A stretch of 64,000 bases of DNA from Symbiodinium natans. Lineage: Eukaryota > Sar > Dinophyceae > Suessiales > Symbiodiniaceae. The stretch is taken from assembly GCA_905221605.1 (NCBI GenBank), contig CAJNDS010002166.1, positions 557,764 to 621,763 of the forward strand, given 5' to 3'. Shown here one piece after another: positions 1 to 10,790 of the stretch. The notes below the pieces were generated by a model. It was not told the origin of the DNA. It was given only the letters and a program-made list of their open reading frames with translations, and did not search any database. The position numbers and the translations under genes are program-made. Each line of letters begins with the position of its first letter. The first letter of the stretch is position 1.

Positions 1-334
1 CAGCGAACAAGCAGCAACAAAAAAAAAAAAACCAAACTACTAAGTTTCCCGCAAGAGTTCTCGTGACCTACTACACCTAAAGCAAGCAAAAAAACGTGTA
101 CAGTCACTCCGACCAGCTTTTAAAGACACACATCCCTACAACTCAAGCACTTCAAAAGGCTTTGCCAATAAGAGCAGCACTTCCGTCTCCAAACAAAGCA
201 AACAATCTAACCTTAAAACAGGCCTTATCTTTTGGATTTCCTTCATTTGTTTTGCTGAGTCTCCACCTTGAAAGACTTATTCCATGTTTTTGTTTGCCAA
301 AGTTGATTTTTAAGATTCTTAACTCTCATCTTTG

Positions 335-700
335 CTCAAGCAAGAGAAATTCTGTTCAATTGTGCAATATTTTACAACTCTGGCTTCTTTGCAGTTGTTT
401 CATCGATTTTGCCAAAGTTCAAAAGAAAACAATGTTTTTGCAGTTCTTGCTCACATTGAAACAAAAAACAATTGAACACTAACCTCTTCTCATTGTGGCC
501 AGAACGACTTCAGAGTTTGCCCAGCCTTGATTTCCATTTCCTTTTCTTTTAAACTGGCGCCCTTGATTCTGTGTCTTTTGTTTTGGTTGCGTGATTCAAA
601 GCAATTTGACAATTTTTAAATTTTCTAAACTTTCCAAAACGTTTAAAAAAAAACTTAAAATTAACACTTGAGCAGTTGAAATTTGTGAAATTTTCTGATT
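335..700. repeat. Inverted-repeat arm (partner 2130-2690)
   Basis: Read in reverse complement, this stretch matches about 2130-2690 with small deletions. Shared landmarks in opposite order include the sequence around 430-455 (GTTTTTGCAGTTCTTGCT) with 2500-2525, the blocks at 480-600 with 2270-2490, and the AGAGAAATTCTGTTC block at 341 with 2668-2683. This is a diverged inverted duplication. No transposase or RT was found in it. Confidence 0.7.
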
Positions 701-1084
701 GTTTGCTTGGACTTGTTCACACCTGAAAAACATACTTCTGCAGCTTGTGCTTTTCACATTGCACGGAAAATGCGAAAATGCTTGCAGCAAAAACTTGTTG
801 CCTTCAATGTGTGTTTCTTGTTTGACATTGTAAATGGGTGTGGTGTGTTGGTTTTCGACGTTTTGGGCAGAGAGTCGTGTGTGTTATAAAGTGTGGTGTG
901 TGTTATTATGTGGTGCAAAAGTGGCTTCAGTGGGCGGTGTGCGTTTGCGTGCATGTCGGCTGGGTTCTGCGGCTGTTCAAGTGTGGAAGTGTGCAAGTGG
1001 TAAAAGGTGTGTGGATTTGGAGACAAAAAGAGGGCAAGGAAATTAATTCCAAGACGAAGGGAAGCCAAAGTAACCTCTGCACAG

Positions 1085-1171
1085 AGCGCCCAGTTTGAAA
1101 GAAAGGTTTCTTCAACTTAAGTTGTTTTGGCCATAATAAGAGGTTAGTTGTAATTGTTTTTTTGTTTTGTT

Positions 1172-1227
<56 letters not shown>

Positions 1228-2015
1228 CGATTGTTAGCAAGAACTGCAAAAACATTTGGAAAGAAGCCAGAGTCGTGAAACTTACACAATTTTCTTAGAT
1301 TTAGCAGCAGATTGTAACACTTCTTTGTTTTTTTTTAGTTCAGATTGCCTTAGCACGTCTAAACAGAATTTCTCTTGCTTTTTGTTCAATGTTTTCTTTG
1401 GTTTTTTTTTGTTGGGATGATCTCTCGGTTAAGTTGCAAGCTTCAGAAAAAGAGAGTTTCAAGAAACCGCCCTAAACCGTTTAGCAAGTGTGTTGGTGAG
1501 TGCTGTCAGCCCGGTAAGCTGTCGATTAACCAGAAAGACAGTGAAACAATTGCAATCGGAACTTAAGATATGCATAAGAATGTGCATTTTGTGGTTTTGG
1601 CTGTTTTTCTAAGTGTGCATGTGCAAGAGTGTTGTGGATGTGTGTGTGTCAGTGTGTGGGTAAAGGGTAAGGCATGAAGTCTTAGAAGTGACACCAAACA
1701 AAAAAAACAGTGACCTTGCAGTGGTGTCTGTGTGTGTTTACCTTGTTTTTACATTGTGAATGGGTGTGGTGTGTTGTGGTTTTCGGCGTTTTTGGCAGAG
1801 AGTCGTGTGTGTCATGGAGTGTGGTTGTGTGTCATTATGTGGTGCAAAGTGGCTTCAGTGGGCGGTGTGCGTTTGCGTGCATGTCGGCTGGGTTCTGCGG
1901 CTGTTCAAGTGTGGAAGTGTGCGGGTGGTGAAAGGTGTGTGGATTTGGAGACACAAAAAGAGGGCAAGGAAATCAATTCCAAAAGGTAGGGAAGCCAAAG
2001 TGACCTCCGCACAGA
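1085..2015. repeat. Direct duplication, copy I (copy II at 2293-3385)
   Basis: The block from GCGCCCAGTTTGAAAG through TTAGCACGTCTAAACAG to the GTGGATTTGGAGACA end recurs at 2293-3385 in the same order and orientation. Copy II has an extra ~80 bp of GT-rich sequence near 2955-3045. A third partial copy of the GT-rich end lies at about 830-1085. Short ORFs here repeat because the DNA repeats; none looks like a protein gene. Confidence 0.75.
1173..1227. repeat. Poly(T) tract, about 55 bp
   Basis: An uninterrupted T run lies inside duplication copy I. Copy II has only a short T run at the matching place (about 2493-2500), so the tract expanded after the duplication. It could be a relic of a poly(A) tail on the minus strand, but no retrogene was seen beside it. 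Confidence 0.9.
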
Positions 2016-2129
2016 AATCAACTGCAGGACGAGACAAGTTCAACCGTGGTGTTGATTCGTTAAAAGCCAAACCACTTGACAATTGCAAAGTGTATTACCA
2101 GAATGTGAATAAGTGCGAGCGAAGCAAGC

Positions 2130-2690
2130 GAAACACCAGAGTAAATTCAACAAATTGACCTGCTCCAGTGTTGATTTTAAGGTTTTTTTCAACATTTTCG
2201 GAGAGTTCAGAAATTTTGAAAATTCGTTGAATGGTGCTGAATCCAGGGAAGAATTGCAACACGCAACCAAAACGAAAGACAAAGAATTGAGGGCGCCCAG
2301 TTTGAAAGAAAGGTTTCTTCTGCTCAATCTTCTGTCAAATTTCAGTGTGCCTTGAATTTCTGTTTGGTCATTTTGGAAAATTAAAGAGAAGAGCGCAATC
2401 GAAGCTTTGTCAAAAAAGTCGAATGGAATGGAAATCGAGGCTGGGCAACTCTCAAGTCGTTCTGGCCATGATGAGAAGAGGTCAGTGTGATTGTTTTTTT
2501 TCAATGTTAGCAAGAACTGCAAAAACATTGGTTTTTCTTTTTGAACTTCGGCGAAATTGGAAAGAAGCCAGAGTCGTGAAACTTACACAATTTTCTTAGA
2601 TTCAGCAGGAGATTCATGCACAGCAACACTTTTTTGTTTTTTTCAGTTCAGATTGCCTTAGCACGTCTAAACAGAATTTCTCTTGCTTTT
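2130..2690. repeat. Inverted-repeat arm (partner 335-700)
   Basis: Reverse-complement partner of 335-700. It overlaps the start of duplication copy II, so the region has been rearranged at least twice. Confidence 0.7.
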
Positions 2691-3385
2691 TGTTCAATGT
2701 TTTCTTTGGTTTTTTGTTGGGATGATCTCTCGGTTAAGTTGCAAGCTTCAGAAAGAGAGAGTTTCGAGAAACCGCCCTGAACCGTTTAGCAAGTGTGTTG
2801 GTGAGTGCTGTCAGCCCGGTAAGCTGTCGATTAACCAGAAAGACAGTGAAACAATTGCAATCGGAACTTAAGATATCCATAAGAATGTGCATTTTCTGGT
2901 TTCGGCTGTTTTTCTGAGTGTGCATGTGCAAGAGTGTTGTGGATGTGTGTGTGTGTGTGTGTGAGCAAAGGTGGTTGCAAAGTGGGTTGGTTTGCGGGTG
3001 TCTTTGGCTTTAGTGTGCAAGGAAAGTGTCAGTGTGTGGGTAAAGGGTAAGGCATGGAGTCTCAGAAGTGACACCAAACAAAAAAACAGTGACCTTGCAG
3101 TGGTGTCTGTGTGTGTTTACCTCGTTTTTACATTGTGAATGGGTGTGGTGTGTTGTGGTTTTCGGCGTTTTTGGCAGAGAGTCGTGTGTGTCATGGAGCG
3201 TGGTGTGTGTCATTATGTGGTGCAAAGTGGCTTCAGTGGGCGGTGTGCGTTTGCGTGCATGTCGGCTGGGTTCTGCGGCTGTTCAAGTGTGGAAGTGTGC
3301 GGGTGGTGAAAGGTGTGTGGATTTGGAGACACAAAAAGAGGGCAAGGAAATCAATTCCAAAAGGTAGGGAAGCCGAAGTGACCTC
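2293..3385. repeat. Direct duplication, copy II
   Basis: Second copy of the 1085-2015 block, about 80-95% similar by eye. It ends at about 3385, where GC-richer unique sequence begins. That edge marks the boundary of the repeated DNA. Confidence 0.75.
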
Positions 3386-3389
3386 CGCA

Positions 3390-3611
3390 GTATGTTTTCC
3401 TCGACCTCCGGCTCGGTCGAACAGCTTTTGGGGATTCCAGCTTGCTTTGGGGAAGTGGAGACGGAGGAGTTGGTGGTGAACACCAGCGGCATCCCTGTGG
3501 GGCAGCCGATGCTCATCAACGAGCTGAGGGCCATAGTGGCTCCATCGGTGGATCAGGCCACCTTGACAACCACCCTCATCGAAGAGCACGGTCGGCGTGC
3601 AGAGCATGCGA
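3390..3611 (+). CDS. Possible exon, unrecognised protein
   Basis: An open frame begins at an ATG at 3392, just after a CCGCAG that could be a splice acceptor, and runs to AG before GTACGG, a plausible donor at 3612. The peptide starts MFSSTSGSVEQLLGIP and has an ordinary protein-like composition, with residues such as NTSGIPVGQPMLINELRAIV. I recognise no domain. The opposite strand is also open here, so the strand is not certain. It begins exactly where the upstream GT-rich duplication ends. It could be one exon of a gene whose other exons are not identified. Confidence 0.35.
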
Positions 3612-4937
3612 GGTACGGATATGTTTTGACAACGATGGGGGGTGATAGGCCCCGATGTGAGTGCCACCATCCGCCAACCTCACCTTCCATGCGAGCAAAG
3701 GGCCTTCTGGAGAAACAACCAGGTTGAATTCGGCTGACACTCAAAAAGTTCCTCATCTATTTGGACGCATTGAGGGTCATGAAGCTGTATCCTGGCCAAT
3801 ACAAGTGCCTTCATTCGCTTAACTGCGTATATGGATGATAATAGTGCTGCGGCCAAAGGTGTAAGGTGGATAAACCAAGCGCAAAGAACCTTCGCCCCTG
3901 CCCACTCTGCTGGCCTGCAAGTGCTGCAACATAATTGCTGCCAGATTGGCATTTGCAATCTTTGCAATTTCCCGGTAGAGGCACGGAAAGCCTTCCGTAC
4001 CTGTGGCGCAGCCTCACTTTCACCAGATCTGATTCCACCTTGTAGCACTCTAAGACTTGGCTTCCCGTCGCGTAGCCTAACTTTCCACACGAGTGCCAGA
4101 AGGTTATCGCAGGATGTGCGCCATCTTGCCGGCAGTCCGCTTCTTGGGTTTCGCGGCCGGGCGTGAGTTCGGTGAATCCCTGCTTGAATCTCTTCCAGGC
4201 ATGTGTTCTGCCATGCGTGCGTCCTTCTGGTTGTGGTTGCTGATGCAGCTGCGATGGGAGGATGCAGCACTTGGCTGTCCCGCAGTTAACTGATGGCATT
4301 TGTCTCTCCGACAACTCCCACATGTTGGACCGAAATCTAGACTAGCAGCTGCCAAAGGCCTCAGGCCAAAAAGGACCTATTTCCACATTCGATCGTATTT
4401 GCATCTCAGACCTATCCCAGCGTACCCAGTGCACACGACCTTTGTTGTGGCATTGGATCCCACCTGGGATGACCCTGTAGCGATGGAAGAAGGGTTCCCC
4501 GATGTCAGTGTGAGAACCAGAGTCTGCCAAAGTCCGCATTTCTAACTCATGGGTCCCTTTCTTTCGCTGTGCCCCTGCGTTGGCAGGGGGGGTGGTAGGA
4601 GGTAGGATGGTAAGGATGCGGTCGCCCAAATCTCACTCGCGTCTTCACAGCGCATGCAGCAGAAAAGTTCTGCAACCAACGTTCAGTTAATGGCGACTGG
4701 GGCCTGCAGGCCAGGCTCCGAAAAAGGGAGTTTCTCTCATATCCAGGCGTAAGATCTAGGCTTTAGGGTTGAGGGTTGGCCCTACATTGGGACAACCTTT
4801 CGCTCGTTTGAAAACGTTTCGTCTTCTCCCAAAATAGTGGCACCCCTTCACAGAATATCCGATTCGGCAGGGTCCCGGAAAAGGTATTTGTATTCAGAGA
4901 ATCCCATACCAGTCTCTGCATTCCTGATGAAACGACC
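3612..4937. other. Unrecognised unique sequence
   Basis: About 1.3 kb without telomere-like repeats. A 196-codon open frame on the minus strand (3680-4270) overlaps other open frames on both strands and shows no recognisable domain. I see no convincing gene. Confidence 0.5.
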
Positions 4938-5015
4938 ATGTTGAGAAAGTCGAACTGGATGAGGATGGGACATGTTTTGCGGGGACATCCGAATGAAGAA
5001 ACCATCTCGTGTTAG
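4938..5015 (+). pseudogene. Possible LINE reverse-transcriptase C-terminal scrap
   Basis: The frame from 4938 reads MLRKSNWMRMGHVLRGHP and then reaches a stop at 5013. The segment resembles the 'RRLRWxGHVxR' signature found just after the polymerase domain in many LINE reverse transcriptases. Only about 25 residues match and no upstream RT motifs were found, so this is at best a short remnant. Chance similarity is possible. Confidence 0.3.
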
Positions 5016-5710
5016 CATCGGGAATGGGATTTCCGGTCCGATTCCACGCTTCGCATACCCTAAACAGTAAACCCTAAACCCTAAACCCTAAACTCTAGAC
5101 CCTAAACCCTAAACCCTACATGGAACTGGCTGGCTCCGCCATGTTCCGCCCTCGGGCAGAAACGTTGCATTCTCTACCGAGTGCGAATTGTGATCTGGTT
5201 TCATACATTCTGCAATATGCTACCGTTATGCTAAGACAAAGAACACTGTAATGTACTCGAATCCTTTAGCGTGCTGCAAAGTCTCCGAAAGCTGCCAAAC
5301 TCCGCGAGAACGATCTCCCAAGGCCATACGCGAGGACGGAGGAACGAGTGGCTAACAGCGAAGCTCTGAGAGACTGATATCTGCCTTTAGAGAAGTAGAA
5401 AATAGCCAGGGTTTAGGGTTTAGGGTTCAGGGTTTAGGTTTTCGGGTTGCGGGTGTAGGGTTCAGGGTTTAGGGAGGTATTACCTGGGACTTCTGTTGCA
5501 TGCAACACGAGGCAGTACACGCGTAGTGATTTCGGTGTCAAGGTGAGTTTAGCAAGCAGGAAAACGCAGCAACTTGCAAGCAGGAGGTTCCTTGAGCTTA
5601 AAGGTGGCAGAAATTCACGATCCAGGCGGGCATTTCTCAGTTAAGGTGTTGCAGTTTTAGCCCAGACTGGACTCGAAGCCCTTGTCAGCCAATTAAGCAT
5701 CCATGTTGCC

Positions 5711-5925
5711 ATGGGATCCGGTGCGAGCTTCGGGCAAGCGAGCAACCGAGCCAAGCGGTACCGCAAGAACAAGGAGAACTTTGACGGGTTTAGGTTCTAA
5801 ACCGAACCTGAAACCCTGAACCCATGAACAAGCCCTAAACCAAAAAGCCCGAAGAAGGATGCGAGCTCGGAGAGCGTGGGGAAGAAGCCGTCGGAGAGGG
5901 AGTGGCCCACCGGAGGCGTATTTGA
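5711..5925 (+). CDS. Possible 5' exons of a gene with an N-myristoylation-like start
   Basis: ATG at 5711 opens MGSGASFGQASNRAKRY. The Gly-2 and Ser context resembles an N-myristoylation signal. A GT donor after 5787 and an AG acceptor ending at 5847 define a 60-bp intron made partly of telomere-like sequence. Joining them keeps the frame and gives NFDGPKKDASSESVGKKPSE, then REWPTGGVFEG. A GT near 5924 could be the next donor. The composition is lysine/serine rich and no domain is recognised. The intron model is inferred from phase and consensus only. Further coding-like islands on the plus strand up to 12.8 kb might belong to the same gene. Confidence 0.4.
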
Positions 5926-6222
5926 GGGTGCTTGCAAATCCGAGTTTAGGGTTTTCAGTTCAGGTTTCAGAGTTTAGGGTTAAAGGTTTACAGGGAGATT
6001 AAGGGTTGGTGACGCTTTGTTGGTGTACGGCTTGTAGGCTTTGAAGCTTCAACCCCAAACCCTAAACCAGCCATCCACTCTTTACAAGACTTTTGCAGTT
6101 TTGAGAGATTTATTGGGGTCGTGTGGGGGTTTAAAAGGTGCCCAAAACACTCCCTAAGCACCCCAAACTAAAACCCTGAACTAAAACCCCTGAAGCTTTG
6201 TCCTAGGTGGCAATTTCCAAAA

Positions 6223-6422
6223 TAGGGGTGCCCCGAATAGACCCCCCAACTACTCCCCAATCCGTATTGTAGGAACCCCCCAAAAAGGGTACCCTAAACC
6301 CTAAGCCCTAAGCCCTAAGCCCTAAGCCCTAAGCCCTAAACCCTAAACCCTAAACCCTAAACCCTAAACCCTAAACCCTAAACCCTAAACCCTAACCCCC
6401 CCCTACTTTCGGAAACCCCCAG
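6223..6422. mobile_element. Short inverted-repeat element (family A), split by a telomere-like array
   Basis: The left part (about 6223-6295) matches the body of the family A elements at 17408, 23913, 31654 and 42360, including the GGGTACCC segment. The right end (6403-6422), CCCCTACTTTCGGAAACCCC, is the same terminal sequence as at 23996-24016. Between them lies about 105 bp of CCCTAAG/CCCTAAA repeat (6291-6402). The array therefore appears to have been inserted into an existing element. Confidence 0.5.
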
Positions 6423-6525
6423 ATGCTGTGGGTGCCACGGCTGCGGGTGCTGCGGCACCCCGCGCACCAGCAGAGAAGGCAAGGACTCAGGGCCGCAAGG
6501 AGGGGGCGTTCAGGGTGCTTTTCGG
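6420..6525 (+). CDS. Possible exon, Ala/Pro-rich
   Basis: The plus-strand frame from 6422 reads DAVGATAAGAAAPRAPAEKA and continues with KEGAF, without a stop. Such Ala/Pro/Lys linkers are common in dinoflagellate proteins. It could be a linker exon of the gene starting at 5711, but I cannot fix the splice sites. Confidence 0.25.
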
Positions 6526-7045
6526 GGTTGTTTGAGACTAGGGTTTAGGGTTAGGGTTCAGGGTTTAGGGTTTTAGGGTTTTGGGTGTGCCCTAGACCCT
6601 ACATCTTCAAGACTCCCAGAAAGCCGACAACCCTGATCCTTCATGGAGCTTTACTTGGCCTCAGGGGTTCAACAGTCGCCACAATCTCTCACTTAGTAGG
6701 GCCAACTAAGCCCCATCAACTTTGACCCCGAAACCGGAAACCCGAAATCCCGTTGCCAACAGTTCCCCATAGTCCCCTTGGTTTTTAGACCTTTCATCCC
6801 CAACCAAAGAAGTGACAACTGAGGCGACAGAGCCTGCCCACCGGCCAGGCGAGGCTGGGGGGAGCTCAAGGGTTCAAGGTTTGGGGTTTGGGGTTCACGG
6901 TTTAGGGTTTAGGGTTTACTGTTCAGGGTTTAGGGTGTAGGGTTCAAATTTTGGGGTTTAGGGGTTAGGTTTCGGCGGGGTTTAGGGTTTAGGGTCTGGG
7001 TGTGGTTCTGGGCCTGAGGGCTCTTGCCACCGCAAGCCCCAAGCC

Positions 7046-7135
7046 CTACTTGGAGGTTCACGGGTAGCTAAGTGTATTTCCAGGCGGCGATCATCGCTTT
7101 TTGGGGTGCTTGAGACCCTACTTACTTGTAACCCT
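7046..7135. repeat. Dispersed repeat fragment (family B)
   Basis: It begins CTACTTGGAGGTTCACGGGT. The reverse complement of this sequence forms the end of a related segment at 44336-44357. Diverged copies of the motif occur near 8213, 35228 and 45005. This suggests a short inverted-repeat element family, mostly present here as fragments. Confidence 0.4.
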
Positions 7136-7352
7136 GCACGTGTGCCTCCCAGCTAAATACAGCCTAAGCCCCGAACCCCAAAACCCTGGAGACCGACTGG
7201 AGACCCCAAACCCCAACCCTAAACCCCTAACCCTGCACCCTTGTCAAAACTCTAGTAACTCAAAACCCCACATGAGCGTCAGACTTCAGAACTGCCTGCC
7301 TCGGCCCTCGAGAATGGAAATCTCACAGAACAGGTAGACGGAGGATGGTGTT

Positions 7353-7418
7353 TGGTTTAGGGTTTAGGGTTTAGGGTTTAGGGTTTAGGGTTTAGGGTTT
7401 AGGGTTTAGGGTTTAGGG
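7353..7418. repeat. TTTAGGG array, about 9 units
   Basis: Perfect tandem TTTAGGG units on the plus strand, following the GTTTGG at 7350. Confidence 0.95.
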
Positions 7419-8342
7419 GTGAGTATCGTTTGGGGTTGAGGGTTCACATTGGCCCCTCCCCACACGGCCACCCGTAGGGCCACTGCTTGCATTTCAGGGC
7501 ATGGCTTTCAGGTTAGAGGTAGGGTCTAGGGTGTATTGAGGGTTTAGGGGATTTAGGGTTTTGGGTTTAGGGTTCAGGGTCACAACCTATTTGGGGTACT
7601 TCTAGCACTACGTGTAGCTGTCCATGAAGCTTCAAGAGTCTTTGGGTGTTGTTGGGCCACTTCCTGCTCAAACTTCGGGCGCCTAAGCCCTGAACACCCT
7701 AAACCCAGGTTTAGGGTCTTGCCGAAGCTTCTCCAAGGATCTTTCAGTAACTCTAGAAGTCTGCGCTGCGGATCCCGAAGCCCCAAACCCTAAGTCCTGC
7801 ACACCAGTGACATGTGCGGCCATGCTCACACTAGCGAACCAGGAATCTGCGCAACAGGTTGAGAGGTGTGGGCGCGCAGAGAAGCCGTTGGGCAGTGTAG
7901 GGGGTTTTTAGGATTGGGGTGAGAAGGCAAAAGAGTTTCCCTCGTAAAAGCCTGAGTTCAGACTACCCAAAGTACCTTCTACGCCCTGAACCGACTTGTC
8001 GGCACCTTGGAGGCCTGGCCAAGGCATCATGAAACCTTAAACTCTAAGCCAAAACCCGAAAACCCCAAATCTTCAAGCGAGATCCTTGCAATGTTCTTCC
8101 CACTCAGGGTGGATTTCGTCTGCTGGGCTCCCCCCAGCTGCGGGGCAGCATGCCAGGGTTGTTGAGGGTTTACGGTTTAGGGTCATTCAGGGTTTAGGTT
8201 GAGGGTCTCTTACTTGGAGGATCATTGGGTAGTATTCTGACTGCCCATGTCCGCAGCCGAAAGCCTTCTGAACCCCAAAGCTGTGAATCCCTGAGTTTCT
8301 AAGCCCAAGACCCCCTCAACCCTAAGCCCTATACCTCAACCC

Positions 8343-8450
8343 TCAACCCCAAACTAAACCCTAAACCCTATACCCTAAACCCAAAACCCTAAACCCTAAG
8401 CCCTAAACCCTAAACCCTCAACCCTCAACCCCAAACCCGAAACCCCCAAA
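8343..8450. repeat. CCCTAAA array with variants
   Basis: CCCTAAA units with CCCTATA, CCCTAAG, CCCTCAA and CCCCAAA variants, in the orientation opposite to the array at 8576-8623. Confidence 0.9.
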
Positions 8451-8929
8451 CCCCGAGCCTTGCTTGCGGAGCCAAGGTCCTGGAGACGATCTTGGAGACG
8501 ATCGTCAGTTCCTTCAAGCACTGCGAGGCTCCAGTCCCCTGCCTTACATGAACACAGGGTTCACAGTCGTTTCTTAGGGGTTTAGGGTTTAGGGTTTAGG
8601 GTTTAGGGTTTAGGGTTTAGGGTTCCGGAGTTGGGCCTTAGGGTTACGGGTTGGTCGGGCTGCACAGGGACATTGCTGAGGGTGTCCCTTTTTTTTGGGA
8701 GTGCTGGAAAATAACACCGTAATTCAATCAGAAGGAGGTTTGGGATTCAGGGTAAAGGGTTGGGAACTTAGGGTTTTGGATGTAGCGGTTTGGGTATTCG
8801 GGTATGGGGATGCCCCTAAGCACCCTCATTAAGATATCCTTTAGGCTGTACCCTAAACCCCAAACCCTATACCCCAAGCCCGAACCGGGAACCCTGAAGA
8901 CCAAAAGCCGGAACCTTCCAAAAGAAGCT

Positions 8930-8993
8930 GGTCTCGGGTTGCCGCTTCCTTTCGCCACCGAGGCCGAATACGGAGGACTTCAGCGTGCTCCAG
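8930..8993 (+). CDS. Possible exon, unrecognised
   Basis: An open plus-strand frame reads EAGLGLPLPFATEAEYGGLQ and continues RAPGAALE, in non-repetitive sequence between two telomere-like tracts. A preceding AAAAG could be an acceptor. Composition is the only support. Confidence 0.25.
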
Positions 8994-9169
8994 GTGCCGC
9001 TTTAGAGGTGAAGGTTGAGGGTTTCGGGTCTGGGGTTTAGGGCTTGGGATGGTTTGGGGTTTACGGTTTCTTGTTTTGGGTTGAGGGTTGAGGGTTGAGG
9101 GTTGAGGTTAAGAAATAGACAACACACCTCCCAAAGATCTCCCAAACCCAACTAAGTTTCCCCTGTGCC

Positions 9170-9238
9170 CGAGAGGCCGACGCCCTCACTGGGGCTTGGA
9201 CCGGCTACTACTTCCTGTCGCCTCTCCTCGGCAATGGG
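9170..9238 (+). CDS. Possible exon, unrecognised
   Basis: An island directly before a TTTAGGG array reads READALTGAWTGYYFLSPLL on the plus strand, then GNG, and runs into the array. The aromatic-rich, non-repetitive peptide looks coding. No family is recognised and the boundaries are unknown. Confidence 0.3.
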
Positions 9239-9340
9239 TTTAGGGTTTAGGGTTTAGGGTTGAGGGTTTGGGGTTTAGGGTTTAGGGTTTAGGGTTGAGG
9301 GTTTGGGGTTTAGGGTTTAGGGTTTAGGGTTTAAGGGTTC
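9238..9340. repeat. TTTAGGG array with TTGAGGG/TTTGGGG variants
   Basis: About 14 units on the plus strand, with two near-identical 56-bp sub-blocks (TTTAGGG x3, TTGAGGG, TTTGGGG). Confidence 0.95.
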
Positions 9341-9454
9341 AGCGTTGTGGGTTTGGGGTGTGGAGTTATGCGCGAAACCCCTTGTTGCCTAACCGACCCG
9401 TCGTCAATCCTGAAGCCTTCTGGAAAACACACACTTTGCACAGGCTAGAGAGAC

Positions 9455-9541
9455 ACGACGTCGGCCAGTTCAATCTCGAGTTCGGCGAGAATGGGCTGGT
9501 CCGTGGCGAGGGGCTCGACAAAGAAGGTGCCGCCTGCATCC
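9455..9541 (-). CDS. Possible minus-strand exon
   Basis: On the minus strand the frame reads DAGGTFFVEPLATDQPILAE and continues LEIELADV, before a GTGTCT that could be a donor. The acidic, amphipathic composition is more protein-like than any other frame here. No domain is recognised. The plus strand is also open, so the assignment is tentative. Confidence 0.3.
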
Positions 9542-9616
9542 CCCTACTTGGAATTTTCATGAGTTAGTGTTAGTTGCAAGTAGGGTCATAGTTAGGACAA
9601 CATATCCAAGGCCCTA

Positions 9617-9770
9617 AACTAACCCCTAAACCCTAAACCCTAAACCCTAAACCCGAAACCCTAAACCCTAAACCCTAAACCCTAAACCCTAAACCCTAAA
9701 CCCTAAACCCTAACCCTAAACCCTTAAACCCAAAAATCTAAACCCTCGACCCTAAACCCTAAACCCTAAA
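9617..9770. repeat. CCCTAAA array
   Basis: About 20 CCCTAAA units on the plus strand, with a few CCCGAAA and CCCTTAAA variants. Confidence 0.95.
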
Positions 9771-9790
9771 CCCGAAACCATAAAACCTTA

Positions 9791-9988
9791 TTGCAAAGTT
9801 CTATTAATGCATGTCCGCAAGACCCCATTCACCACGTGGTGTTCTCTCCGGGCTACAAGGACCGTATTAAGTTTACCAAATCCCGAACACGTGGACACCC
9901 CTGCAGATACTGGTTCGAGCCAGTTTCCCAGGAAGCTGTAAGATTCTACAATACACACTACTCCGCCCAAGACTCTGAAGCCTGAAGG
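9791..9988 (+). CDS. Possible exon or terminal coding segment, hypothetical
   Basis: An open frame without an ATG at its 5' edge reads HVVFSPGYKDRIKFTKSRTR in its middle and RFYNTHYSAQDSEA before a stop at about 9986. The composition is convincingly protein-like and there are no repeats inside. No family is recognised. It lies between a CCCTAAA array and another exon-like island at 10021. Confidence 0.35.
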
Positions 9989-10020
9989 GACTTTCTGGGT
10001 CTCAAACATTTAATTTCCAA

Positions 10021-10117
10021 AGACCCCCAGTTTGGCGACCTCTTACGCACTGCGCCAACGCGCGCACCGAATATTTTCCCTATGGGCAGCACGCATGTTG
10101 GAAGCGCATGGCAGCCC
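10021..10117 (+). CDS. Possible exon, unrecognised
   Basis: The open plus-strand frame includes PQFGDLLRTAPTRAPNIFPM and then GSTHVGSAWQP, ending in an A-rich tract at 10118-10128. It may be the next exon after 9791-9988, or the same coding region in another phase. The evidence is composition only. Confidence 0.3.
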
Positions 10118-10334
10118 AAAAAAAAAAGCCCTAAAACCCTAAACCATGAGGAGCCTTGGCTGGTTGGGGTTTTGGGGTGCCGTGGCTTAGTTTCCTCCCG
10201 AGCCTTAAACTTCAGGCCCACAACCCCTAAAGATTTTAGGGTTTAGGGGTTTAGGATTTAGGGTTTAGGGGTTTAGGGTTTAGGGTTTAGGCTTTAGGGT
10301 CCTCAACTCCGAGCCAAACCCCCCAAACCTGAAT

Positions 10335-10386
10335 CAGAAGAGGTGCTGCGTACACGCTCTCCGGGAAGCTGGATCGCACACTGCAG
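10335..10386 (+). CDS. Possible short exon
   Basis: A short open stretch reads RGAAYTLSGKLDRTLQ, preceded by an AG and followed by GTGGGA, a good donor. The flanks are telomere-like. No family recognised. Confidence 0.3.
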
Positions 10387-10569
10387 GTGGGACTTGCTTC
10401 CGATGCTCTCCTGGATCCCCCGAAGGAACCCTAAACCCTAACCCCCAAACCCTAAACCCGAAGCCCTACGCCTTCAGAAGAGTTCAAGACAGCTCCCTCA
10501 GGTGATCAGCTTCGAGAAGAAGCGCCCTGGATCAAACCCTGAAACCCCGAGCCCAAAGTCCAGGCCAAG

Positions 10570-10614
10570 TTCAGGGAACATCAGCTCATGGATTCAGGGA
10601 ACATCAGCTCATGG
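10570..10614. repeat. 23-bp tandem duplication
   Basis: TTCAGGGAACATCAGCTCAT plus three bases occurs twice back to back (starts 10570 and 10593). It lies next to a telomere-like stretch. Confidence 0.85.
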
Positions 10615-10687
10615 TTTAGGGGTCTGCTAAGGGTTGTTGGGGTCTGTGGGCTTGTGGATAAGGGTTTGAAAGTTTTAGGCTCCAGGG

Positions 10688-10790
10688 GGCCCTCAACCCC
10701 ACATCGCTTTCTCGCGCCCGTAAAGAGCCGTACATTCATCCCGACCCACTTAAGCAGCCGGAAGATCGTCCCTATGAGGGTCCCTTATAA
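10688..10790 (+). CDS. Possible exon, unrecognised
   Basis: The plus-strand frame reads LSRARKEPYIHPDPLKQPED and then RPYEGPL before a stop. A further coding-like stretch in another frame follows (about 10800-10885), which would fit an intron between them. The peptide is protein-like, without a known domain. Confidence 0.35.

Noticed and set aside
838-3367. Cys/Val/Gly-rich ORFs as a gene family
   Set aside because: They follow the duplicated GT-rich DNA, and no frame shows domain-like conservation.
9900-9945. tRNA-like T-arm (GGTTCGAGCC)
   Set aside because: The stem-loop has a 6-base loop and no acceptor, D or anticodon arms in the right places.
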